Source of the DNA: Bacilli bacterium | GTDB lineage: Bacteria > Bacillota_I > Bacilli_A > RF39 > UBA660 | DNA length: 61,108 nt | NCBI GenBank assembly: GCA_900772095.1 | Contig: CAAGQJ010000061.1 | Span: forward strand, 1-61,108 | Reading direction: 5' to 3' | Part shown: one piece after another, positions 8,880-16,648 of the stretch | How the letters are laid out: the number at the start of each line of letters is the position of its first letter | How positions within the stretch are numbered: position 1 is the first letter of the stretch | Position numbers and translations under genes: made by a program | Notes under the pieces: model-generated | Told to the model about the DNA's origin: nothing | Seen by the model: the letters and a program-made list of their open reading frames with translations, nothing else | Database searches by the model: none

Positions 8880-10532
8880 TTATACCTCTGCTACCGCCAT
8901 ATCAATGCGGTTTATTAATACAGCTGACCCCTCACCCTCTAAGCCTACACCAAACATATTCTTCCTATACACCAGCCACTTTGTGGCAAACTGTGTATTC
9001 ATTGGGAACAAATTCCGTGTGTCCTCCATGATAGGGGTATCATCTGCATATATCCTAGAAGCCTTTTCGTTGGCCTCTTTTAAGTCAATCTTTATTTTGT
9101 TTTCCGCTGTTATCATCTGCGCCCTATCGAACTCGTCCAGCAAAGGCGCATAGGTAATACGAATCCTTTTAAGTAAGAAATCATAAAAGGAAGTATGGCT
9201 CTTGGCCGTCATTGCCCATTCCATCTTGCTTTCGTCCTCGGAATACTTTTCGTCAAGGTAAATCCCTGCAAAAAGCTCTACAACTTTGTGTGCCCTGGTC
9301 AACATGAAATAGTCCTTGTAAGGGCAGACATCGTTTACAGCGGAATAGAATTTTCTTTGAAAAAATGCTTTGAATGACAGGTCATAGCAAATAAATCTAT
9401 TCTCATAACCTGCTATCCAAATCTGATTTAATGCTGGCAGAAACTTTACCCAGCTTGTTTCTACCGAGAGGGTAGATAGTAGGGAAAGTATGCCATTTGC
9501 TATATTGGCCGGTCTTACATCGCCATAGTCAACTGTGGTCTGTAGGAAGAACATACCCTCACGGCCAACTATGAACACTCCGTCCTGCACAGCTGTAAAA
9601 CACTGTGGGTTAAGACACGTTATATTACGTGCTATTTCTTTCAGTGTCCAATCGGGGTAGTCCCCTGCAAGTCTATAAACCTTGCCATCATTCTTAATAA
9701 TTACAATATCAGAGGACAATGCACAGGCACCAGCAATGTATGCCTGCTCCCGCTCGCCCTCTTTATAACCAATATCAACCCATTTAGAAGTAGAATCATC
9801 GCTGCTGACATCGTACCAGCCACGCATATCGCCCACACATGAGCATTGCAATCTGTATTCATACCATGTGTAAATGCGTCCATTCTTAATAAACACACCA
9901 TTACACTTGGATGGGGAATCAGAAATTGATGTGTGTGTTTCTTTGCATTTGTAATACTTATTGTTATATCGAACGTAACTTACATCTTTGGTATAATTAG
10001 TTTCCAGGGAAAAGTCATTGGCTACTGTATTTTCAGGCAATGACTCTACCTGTTCCCACTGATAAACATTCTGTTCGTCCTCAAAGGTAATTCTTATGGT
10101 GGTCAGCTCCGTACCATTCCAATACTGTAGCCTGCCACCGCTGGCAATAATCAAGCCATTATCCCACATAACAGCTGTAGGAGACTTATTCCCAGACAAT
10201 GAACCGACCTTTTCCCTGTCATAGATGTGAGTTCCGCTCATGTCTACAAGGCAACTTTTATAAACGGCCTTTGTGTTCTTATCAGTAAACAGGAATACAT
10301 TGTTTACCTCATCATAAAACAATTTGTCTATGGTAATATTGTCAGGGCATTGGAACACTGTAGCAGTACCGCAGCAGGTCTGTAGTGCACCTGTGGTGCG
10401 GTTGAACTCCATGTTCACGCAGTCAGCCATCTGATTATCAGCAATCATATCTGGTACTGTGGTGGTATTTAAGCCACCTGTGAAATCGCCATAAGAAACA
10501 ATATTCTGTTGGTGTTTAGAACTTAAATTCAT
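8880..10532 (-). CDS. Probable tail hub/nozzle-type protein
   Basis: 550 residues, starting in contact with the upstream stop codon. The N-terminus (YGDFTGGLNTTTVPDMIADNQMADCVN) matches the opening of P22 gp10-like stabilisation/nozzle proteins, which begin with a GGLN-type strand. The body shows recurring blade-like units (VMWDNGLIIASGGRLQYWNG, DGVFIVGREGMFFLQ) expected of a beta-propeller. In podoviruses such a protein closes the tail tube below the portal and adaptors. The gene follows two adaptor-sized genes, which supports this reading. Confidence 0.75.
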   Translation of the reverse strand: MNLSSKHQQNIVSYGDFTGGLNTTTVPDMIADNQMADCVNMEFNRTTGALQTCCGTATVFQCPDNITIDKLFYDEVNNVFLFTDKNTKAVYKSCLVDMSGTHIYDREKVGSLSGNKSPTAVMWDNGLIIASGGRLQYWNGTELTTIRITFEDEQNVYQWEQVESLPENTVANDFSLETNYTKDVSYVRYNNKYYKCKETHTSISDSPSKCNGVFIKNGRIYTWYEYRLQCSCVGDMRGWYDVSSDDSTSKWVDIGYKEGEREQAYIAGACALSSDIVIIKNDGKVYRLAGDYPDWTLKEIARNITCLNPQCFTAVQDGVFIVGREGMFFLQTTVDYGDVRPANIANGILSLLSTLSVETSWVKFLPALNQIWIAGYENRFICYDLSFKAFFQRKFYSAVNDVCPYKDYFMLTRAHKVVELFAGIYLDEKYSEDESKMEWAMTAKSHTSFYDFLLKRIRITYAPLLDEFDRAQMITAENKIKIDLKEANEKASRIYADDTPIMEDTRNLFPMNTQFATKWLVYRKNMFGVGLEGEGSAVLINRIDMAVAEV

Positions 10533-11021
10533 TTAGCCCACCGTCCCTAATGCTTGCGTAACAATCTGTTCCAGTTCCTGTCTCATAGCAGTATCTCTTT
10601 CAACGTTAAATTCATGCTGATTGAGGGCATATATTACCGCTAGGTCGATGATAATTGCATGGTAGGTATCGTTACCCTCGAATGGCAATTCATCGCTATC
10701 AGAGACCACCTCACGAGGAATAGAGAAGTATTTTGTGTTTACATAATCACTTTCATCATCAGCCAGGAAAAACCTTTTGCCTTTCTTGACAACAGGGAAA
10801 CCGCCTGCAAATCTAACAAAGTTATCCGGCACTTTGTTTTCGATGTTTTTACTGACTCTTAACTCATTAATCAATATCGGGTCGTTCCTTGCTATCAAAG
10901 CATGGGACAAATACTTGATTGAGTCGTTAATGTAATTTATCAGCACATCGTCAAGGTAGCCTGTGTCAGAATCATCGTTAATCCGGTAACGAATCCGTTT
11001 CATTGCTTCACTTACTAACAT
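10533..11021 (-). CDS. Probable head-tail adaptor/neck protein 2
   Basis: 162 residues from ATG 11021 after GGAGGG. The start MLVSEAMKRIRYRINDDSDTGYLDDVLINYINDSIKYLSHAL is typical of small helical adaptor proteins that bind under the portal of P22- and SU10-like phages. It abuts the nozzle-type gene downstream and overlaps another adaptor-like gene upstream, so the block reads as neck genes in order. No catalytic motif is seen. Confidence 0.7.
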   Translation of the reverse strand: MLVSEAMKRIRYRINDDSDTGYLDDVLINYINDSIKYLSHALIARNDPILINELRVSKNIENKVPDNFVRFAGGFPVVKKGKRFFLADDESDYVNTKYFSIPREVVSDSDELPFEGNDTYHAIIIDLAVIYALNQHEFNVERDTAMRQELEQIVTQALGTVG

Positions 11022-11023
11022 GG

Positions 11024-11614
11024 CTAAACCCTCCAAGGCAAACGCACTCTAGCATTTGTCAGCCGCCTAGCTGGAATCATCTTCTCTGCATTATCATTGA
11101 TAAATTCTGTCAATGCTGAAAAGTTTTCAGTCAGCACAATCTTTGTGGCCTCCACGATAAAATCAAAGAATGGTACAGGCAAGTCAACGGTATCGTCTTT
11201 GCTGTAATTTGGTAGTGTGTAACTGTAGAACAGCAATACCGGTCCCAGGGTAAAAATGCAACCACGATAGATAAGATATTTCCGCTCATCCAAATGGCCT
11301 GTTGACGGATGCAATTCATAACCATCCGGGCGAATAACTTTCACTATGGAAACAAAATCCTCCGGCAATGAACTGCTGTGCAGTCTCTCTGCTATTTGCT
11401 CGCTGATAGGTGGAGCAAAATGCTGTTTGGTTGGGGTATCACAAATCAAAATAGACTTTGTCAGAAAGTCGGTATTATGCATGGAGTAGTGGTTGGCCAT
11501 AAGCCGTATAGCTTTGTTCATGGCATTTTCTAAATCCCAGTCAGAATACTGAACCTCATTAATATCTTTGAGGTCAATACGAATCTGCTTGAAAATATTC
11601 TTTACCGCAATCAT
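11024..11614 (-). CDS. Probable head-tail adaptor/neck protein 1
   Basis: 196 residues from ATG 11614, overlapping the upstream stop by 4 bp. Its opening (IFKQIRIDLKDINEVQYSDWDLENAMNKAIRLM) again follows the adaptor pattern, a helix of alternating hydrophobic residues with a Tyr/Trp-Asp turn. The second half is beta-rich (YLIYRGCIFTLGPVLLFYSY) before a helical tail. Two adaptor-like genes in series recall P22 gp4/gp10 or T7 gp11. Assignment is by fold impression and gene order. Confidence 0.65.
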   Translation of the reverse strand: MIAVKNIFKQIRIDLKDINEVQYSDWDLENAMNKAIRLMANHYSMHNTDFLTKSILICDTPTKQHFAPPISEQIAERLHSSSLPEDFVSIVKVIRPDGYELHPSTGHLDERKYLIYRGCIFTLGPVLLFYSYTLPNYSKDDTVDLPVPFFDFIVEATKIVLTENFSALTEFINDNAEKMIPARRLTNARVRLPWRV

Positions 11615-11922
11615 AATTTCACCCCATTAAAGTAATGCTTTTTGTGTGTGACTCTAAGAGCTTTGTGCACATCAAAAAATCTCCGCAGCAAATCAGCATA
11701 TTCCTGTCTATCTCCGGCTATCTGTGCCTTGCGTGCTTGTATAAGCCACGGGTCATACTGCCACATTTCAGGCGGTATGTAACCCATGCATTTATAAGTA
11801 GCCTTACGGCTATCTCCCTCCTGTGTGGCCTCGTGTGCTGCTTCCTTTGCCGCAGCAATATCAAAAGTATTTCGCAGTCTTATTTTGTCTCCGTCAATAT
11901 CAACTTCCTGCTTTGTAATCAT
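11611..11922 (-). CDS. Small protein between coat and neck genes
   Basis: 103 residues from ATG 11922 after GGAGGTGAG. Highly charged, with short helices (DIAAAKEAAHEATQEGDSRKATYKC) and a basic C-terminus. It is the first gene after the coat protein terminator and is coupled to the next adaptor gene by a 4-bp overlap. It may be a minor head or head-completion protein. I recognise no family. Confidence 0.6.
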   Translation of the reverse strand: MITKQEVDIDGDKIRLRNTFDIAAAKEAAHEATQEGDSRKATYKCMGYIPPEMWQYDPWLIQARKAQIAGDRQEYADLLRRFFDVHKALRVTHKKHYFNGVKL

Positions 11923-11945
11923 TCGTCTCACCTCCATAAAATAAA

Positions 11946-11972
11946 AATAGCCCCTAATAAAAAGGGGCTATT
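11946..11972 (-). terminator. Terminator after coat gene
   Basis: The minus strand reads AATAGCCCC, a short loop, GGGGCTATT and a T-rich run, just after the coat protein stop. It would trim or partly end the abundant coat transcript before the neck genes, a common way to make more coat than tail. Confidence 0.75.
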
Positions 11973-11995
11973 CCTATGTACCGGAAAAGAAAAAA

Positions 11996-13183
11996 TCAGC
12001 GTGCTACATTATTGATAACAGCAGAGGCAAGAGGCTGAGAAGCCTGTAGACTCAAAGTGGAAGTAATAACAAACTTCTCATAAGAGCCTGTCTTGGCCAA
12101 TTCGCTATTAGGAATCAGATGTGGTCTAGTGAAATACCGCAAGCCCCAATAAGACGGGTCCATAAGGAAAATCTTATCATCAGAGCAATTGAGGTGGGAC
12201 TTTGCTTCCAGCACACCAAAATCAGATTCATAGACATCTGTCACATCAGAAATCTTCTTGTCAGTCTGATTTCGGTTTACTGTATGAAGTTCACGTGCAA
12301 GGGTGCTAAACCGGCGCTTCTGTGTAGGGTTAAGCCAAATCTGTGTAGGGTGACCACCACGATAGTAAGCCAGCTCCATAGCGTCGTCAATCATATCAAG
12401 TGTGAACTTGGCATTGCCAGCGTCCACAACATTGTTGATTAACACTTTAACTGCTGTGCCAGCGTCAGTCAGAGTAGAAATACCATTAGTCTTTTCTACA
12501 GCGTCCTGCAAGCTGTTAAACAGAGTGAACTTAGTATCAGGCGTTGTATCGTCTAAACGAACATAATAACGCTGACCTGCTGTAAGTTCCTTTGGCAGCT
12601 TAGTTCCTTTGAGCATTACCCAAGAACCAGTTGACAAGCCATGTTTCTGTGTGGTCGTAACACTGCCGTCAGTTGTGGACAATGTAACGTCTAACAGTTC
12701 CTCTTTCATAAAGTATGGAATACCACCCATCATAGCAAGAGTGCTGCCAGCTTCTGCATGAGCCTCTGCATTGCTCATAATGGCGTACTCCATATCAAAA
12801 GCAAGTTTCTTGCTGTAGTTGGTAATCTGACGAGAAAGCTCATCAGTTTTAGGCTTGTAGGTCTTGCGGGCCTTCTGCATTACATCAGATACCTTGCAGC
12901 TCTGAGCCATAATCTGACAGAAATTGTGTAAACGACCAACACCAGCAGCCATTGGGAATTTGTACTCATCAAACTCTGGTCGCTGGTTCTTGCCCGGTGG
13001 CAATAGTTCATCAGTCTGCCACTCAATCTTCATTTCGTAGGCTTCATCATAAACAGGTAAATTGGACAGGAACGGGGTATCGGCAGGGCTGATGTTCGTA
13101 ATCACCTCTGACATATCACGTTCCAAGCTACCCTGTGCCAAATAAGAGGCAGACTGGGAAGTTGTTTTCTCTGGAATAGGCAT
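11996..13183 (-). CDS. Major capsid protein, SU10-like HK97 fold
   Basis: 395 residues from ATG 13183 (AAAGGA ten bases upstream). The N-terminal segment MSEVITNISPADTPFLSNLP is the signature opening of SU10-family coat proteins (DUF5309 type), in which TPFLS follows an ITNISP-like turn. The rest has the length and mixed composition of that family, including MMGGIPYFM and a C-terminal beta region. It lies after scaffold and portal genes and is followed by a terminator, as expected for the coat gene. Confidence 0.88.
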   Translation of the reverse strand: MPIPEKTTSQSASYLAQGSLERDMSEVITNISPADTPFLSNLPVYDEAYEMKIEWQTDELLPPGKNQRPEFDEYKFPMAAGVGRLHNFCQIMAQSCKVSDVMQKARKTYKPKTDELSRQITNYSKKLAFDMEYAIMSNAEAHAEAGSTLAMMGGIPYFMKEELLDVTLSTTDGSVTTTQKHGLSTGSWVMLKGTKLPKELTAGQRYYVRLDDTTPDTKFTLFNSLQDAVEKTNGISTLTDAGTAVKVLINNVVDAGNAKFTLDMIDDAMELAYYRGGHPTQIWLNPTQKRRFSTLARELHTVNRNQTDKKISDVTDVYESDFGVLEAKSHLNCSDDKIFLMDPSYWGLRYFTRPHLIPNSELAKTGSYEKFVITSTLSLQASQPLASAVINNVAR

Positions 13184-13210
13184 TTTATGCACATCCTTTC
13201 TAAAAATTAA

Positions 13211-14269
13211 TTATTTACTTATCAGCTGTGAAATATAGTTTTGCATAACTTTATCTCGCTGATACTGATTCATACTTCTAAGATTAACCGTGTTGAGATG
13301 TGGTACATCGGCATTGTTCTGTGTGGTGCCGGCGCGCTCAACATTTGGAACGCTTGCGGTAGGCTTTGGCTTGGTGGTCACATTAGCAGCATTCTGATAG
13401 GCCAGCTTTTTGCAGTGGTCATAATACTGACGGAATGTCGCAATGTCGTTAGGTGTCAATACTCCATTCTGAATATTATGCTCCGCAGCAAAGATTTTAG
13501 CAGCCACATTGTATGGCATGGTATTTTTAGCCGTTTCCATCAGCTGAATTGTCTGCTGGAAGTGAGGATTCTTTACCCGCTCATCGGCACAGAAGCTCTG
13601 GATTTCATTAACGCCCTGATTGTAGGCCTCCATTCTCTGCTGCTGTACAACCTCATTCTGAATGTAATTGTACTGCCCCTCTAACAACTTCTTGTTGTAG
13701 AGAGCCTCGAATTTAGTCTTTTTCTCAGCACCATCTTCCATAAAGTCAGCATTGGTCAAATCATCATCACTAATGCCTAGCTCCTGCATTGCAGCCGCTT
13801 TGGCCTGTACTGCCAGCTGACTAAATGCCTGCTGACGTGCCTGCTCGGCTGCCGCCTGCTGTTGAGCCATGAACTGCTGCCGCTGTTGTTCCATCTGCTG
13901 TCTCTGCTGTAAAGCAATAATAGACTGCTGCTGTTCTTGTGTCAGCCTGGCTGGGTCAAGATTGCCTGCACCCGCAGCCTGAACAACCTGCTCCATATTC
14001 TCATAAGGCTGTACGGCTGGTTCTGTAAGATTTTCCTGTGGTGGATTGTCCGCAGGTTCATTGCTCTCCTGTGGCACCTCTGGCTCAGTAGGTTTATCCT
14101 CTCCCAAGCTCAAAGAACGATTTCCGTTTTCATCAACTGAAAATGTGAACTTTGTACCACCATCATCATGGCTTTCAACATGGCTTTCGCCACCAGCCTC
14201 TGGAGTAGGCTCTGTTGCCGGTGCTTCCTTTGGTGTTACATCGGTATTAACTGTCATTTCGTCTCCCAT
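13211..14269 (-). CDS. Scaffold protein
   Basis: 352 residues from ATG 14269 after GGAGGAG. An acidic, Pro/Glu-rich N-terminal third is followed by a Gln/Ala-rich helix (QQRQQMEQQRQQFMAQQQAAA) and a helical C-terminus with a basic end. Position between portal and coat gene plus this composition is typical of internal scaffolds, which assemble with the coat and leave or are digested. No protease domain is seen within it. Confidence 0.82.
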   Translation of the reverse strand: MGDEMTVNTDVTPKEAPATEPTPEAGGESHVESHDDGGTKFTFSVDENGNRSLSLGEDKPTEPEVPQESNEPADNPPQENLTEPAVQPYENMEQVVQAAGAGNLDPARLTQEQQQSIIALQQRQQMEQQRQQFMAQQQAAAEQARQQAFSQLAVQAKAAAMQELGISDDDLTNADFMEDGAEKKTKFEALYNKKLLEGQYNYIQNEVVQQQRMEAYNQGVNEIQSFCADERVKNPHFQQTIQLMETAKNTMPYNVAAKIFAAEHNIQNGVLTPNDIATFRQYYDHCKKLAYQNAANVTTKPKPTASVPNVERAGTTQNNADVPHLNTVNLRSMNQYQRDKVMQNYISQLISK

Positions 14270-14272
14270 GTT

Positions 14273-14551
14273 TTACTCCTCCTCTTTCTTTAACTTATCC
14301 TCAGCCAGCTTACCAGCAACCACAGTGGAATGAAGCATATCCATTATCATGTGACAAGCCTTGTATTCATACTGAATACTTTCAAGGTCACACACTGGCT
14401 GTTTAGCTATCTGGCTCAAAATCCGCCTCTCAATATCAGCTTTGAGTTCTGATAACATTGCTAACAGTTCCTCTGCCTGCCCCGCTTTCTTGACCTTGGC
14501 GAGGTTCTCTTTCTTTTGCTCCGTTCGGGAGCGTGCTATTCCTCTTGGCAT
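14273..14551 (-). CDS. Small helical protein overlapping portal C-terminus
   Basis: 92 residues, very charged and helical (NLAKVKKAGQAEELLAMLSELKADIERRI), with AGGAGGAAG before the ATG. It overlaps the last 116 bp of the portal frame in a different register. In that overlap this frame looks more protein-like than the portal tail, which turns Arg/Gly/Ser-rich. It may be a small head protein or a second scaffold component. No family is recognised. Confidence 0.7.
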   Translation of the reverse strand: MPRGIARSRTEQKKENLAKVKKAGQAEELLAMLSELKADIERRILSQIAKQPVCDLESIQYEYKACHMIMDMLHSTVVAGKLAEDKLKKEEE

Positions 14552-16634
14552 AACTTCCTCCTAACACATCCATCAATTCCTTTACCCAAATATCAGGTTC
14601 AGGGACTCTTTCTTTTAAGTATTGGTCTATATAGCTTTGCTTGGCTTCTACAGGCAAATCCCTATAATTAGAGGTCATATTCATGCGAGGTATTGACTGT
14701 CTCTGCAATTCAGATTCCAATTTAACCTTTTGGAGCATTAGCATAGTATCAAGCTGTTTCTGTTCAGCCTGCTCTGCTGCCTGCTGTTTCTGTACCTGTG
14801 CCTGCTTCCACTGGTCGCTATCTGGGTCAATGAGATAATTCTGCACATTGCGGATTCCCATTTTCTCCAACAGGTCCTTAGCCGTCTCATACCATGATTT
14901 TTCAGTAGCAACACCCATATTCTGCAAGGCAGGATAAAGCTGCTGCATTATCATGATTAAATAATTCATTTGGGCTTCTTTTGTGGCGGCGCCCTGGCCT
15001 GTATTAACAACCAAGTCATAGTCAATATCTAGCTCCTCTGGGGAGATATTGACCATTTCATCATTTAGCCTAAACTGCTGATAAGGGTCCAAGAATTGCT
15101 GGTCCAGCTTAATGATATGCTTGATAATAGGCACCCATGCACATTCGGCAAAGATACGTGCTATCAGCTTCATTTTCTTGTCAGCAGCACCCATTACAGC
15201 GTTGATACCACTTGCGGTTTTGTTTAGGCTGTTTGAGTCAAGTCCCTGATTATACCTTGTACTGCCACTCTGACTTTCAATGTCATTCTGTGCGTACTGT
15301 ACAAGAGTCATTGTGATAGGGTCCAGAGGAATATGTGGGCTGTACATGACAGCCTCCGCTGGACTCCCGTCCCTTACGGGTATAAGCTCATCACCATCAA
15401 TGAGAGCGTCAGTGTCTACCTTATGTTCTGCAACGAACATCTGTGGTCGATTATTCTTGGCCACCGCAATGATAACCTGCCTTATCAGCACAGTTTTCAA
15501 ATCCTGTAACTGTTCCAAGGTATCAGCATATGAAGTCTCTCCATACGGGATATATGGGTCAGGCTCAGGGGCAAAGATAAAGAACGGAACACTTCTAAAG
15601 GTGTTTTCTTGTATTGCGATTGGCACATCGCCAACAGCATGAACAATGACCTTTTCCAATATTCCATCATTGTTGTAGTCAACATCAAGATATGCCTCAT
15701 AGAGAACTAAGTCCTTAGAAGCATTATCATCATCGTTTAGGAAATTGCCATAGGAATCAAAATACTTATTGGTGTACTGGTCGTAGCCTGTACGCTTGCG
15801 GTCGTCAGCTTCCTTAATGGCTTTATCAACATCTTGAAACACACCCTCTAGCTCTTTGCTTTTCAGGTAGCTTCCTTTGACCATTTTGCGCTGGGCTACA
15901 AATTTGCTTTCAGCCAAGGTGTGCCCATCGGGAGTGAAGCGAAGTTCTGACGGACTCATGTTCTCAATAACAGGGTTATTAAAATGAGTCTTTATTTCAT
16001 CATACTTAATGATAGCTGCAAGCCCATCTATGATAGTCATTTCCTTGATTTCGATTTTCCCCATCTGCTCCAGCTGTAAGAATTGGTCCAGATTGGAACT
16101 ATCCACCATGACTTCCATTTCATTTCTGGTCTCGTCCCGCTCCCAGTAAACTTTGGCCACTCCCAGGTTAGTAATCAATCCCTCTTTGATGAAAGAATAG
16201 AGGAATCTGAAATAGTCATTCTTTTTGTTTATCTGGTACTTCACAATGGACTGTAGCTTTTTGGCTGCTATATCATCCTGTAGTGACTGCCCTTTAATAT
16301 CGCAAGGGTCGTCGGTGCCAATAAAAACTTCCATGATAGATGGTAACATCCAATCTATGGTGGTCTTAACATCACGGCTAATCCAATCGGATAACTCAGA
16401 TATTTTTGGAAACTTCTTTCTGAAAAATTCTTTGGGAGCGTCATAGATTTTCTTCCTCCGTATCAAGGACGGCTCTATTGAGCCTTGATAGAATTTCTCC
16501 GCAGAATCACGACTTCGCTTGTAAGCAGCCATGATTTTTTCTTTTTCCTTTTTCTTTAGGGTTTTTAGAGACACTTCCTGTCTAGGCTGCTTTATACTGC
16601 CTTGCAGAATCTCTAACCCCTCTGTTATCTCCAT
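14436..16634 (-). CDS. Portal protein, P22-like
   Basis: 732 residues from ATG 16634 after GAGGAGGAG, the usual size for P22-type portals (~725). The N-terminal region (WISRDVKTTIDWMLPSIMEVFIGTDDPCDI) and the central region (YIPYGETSYADTLEQLQDLKTVLIRQVI, then GSTRYNQGLDSNSLNKTASGIN) carry the conserved portal wing and stem patterns. A Gln-rich helix near 640-680 (AQVQKQQAAEQAEQKQLD) fits the barrel helix. It forms the dodecameric DNA gate at one capsid vertex and docks the terminase, whose gene is just upstream. Confidence 0.9.
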   Translation of the reverse strand: MEITEGLEILQGSIKQPRQEVSLKTLKKKEKEKIMAAYKRSRDSAEKFYQGSIEPSLIRRKKIYDAPKEFFRKKFPKISELSDWISRDVKTTIDWMLPSIMEVFIGTDDPCDIKGQSLQDDIAAKKLQSIVKYQINKKNDYFRFLYSFIKEGLITNLGVAKVYWERDETRNEMEVMVDSSNLDQFLQLEQMGKIEIKEMTIIDGLAAIIKYDEIKTHFNNPVIENMSPSELRFTPDGHTLAESKFVAQRKMVKGSYLKSKELEGVFQDVDKAIKEADDRKRTGYDQYTNKYFDSYGNFLNDDDNASKDLVLYEAYLDVDYNNDGILEKVIVHAVGDVPIAIQENTFRSVPFFIFAPEPDPYIPYGETSYADTLEQLQDLKTVLIRQVIIAVAKNNRPQMFVAEHKVDTDALIDGDELIPVRDGSPAEAVMYSPHIPLDPITMTLVQYAQNDIESQSGSTRYNQGLDSNSLNKTASGINAVMGAADKKMKLIARIFAECAWVPIIKHIIKLDQQFLDPYQQFRLNDEMVNISPEELDIDYDLVVNTGQGAATKEAQMNYLIMIMQQLYPALQNMGVATEKSWYETAKDLLEKMGIRNVQNYLIDPDSDQWKQAQVQKQQAAEQAEQKQLDTMLMLQKVKLESELQRQSIPRMNMTSNYRDLPVEAKQSYIDQYLKERVPEPDIWVKELMDVLGGSYAKRNSTLPNGAKEREPRQGQESGAGRGTVSNVIRTQS

Positions 16635-16648
16635 AGCTCTCCTCCTCT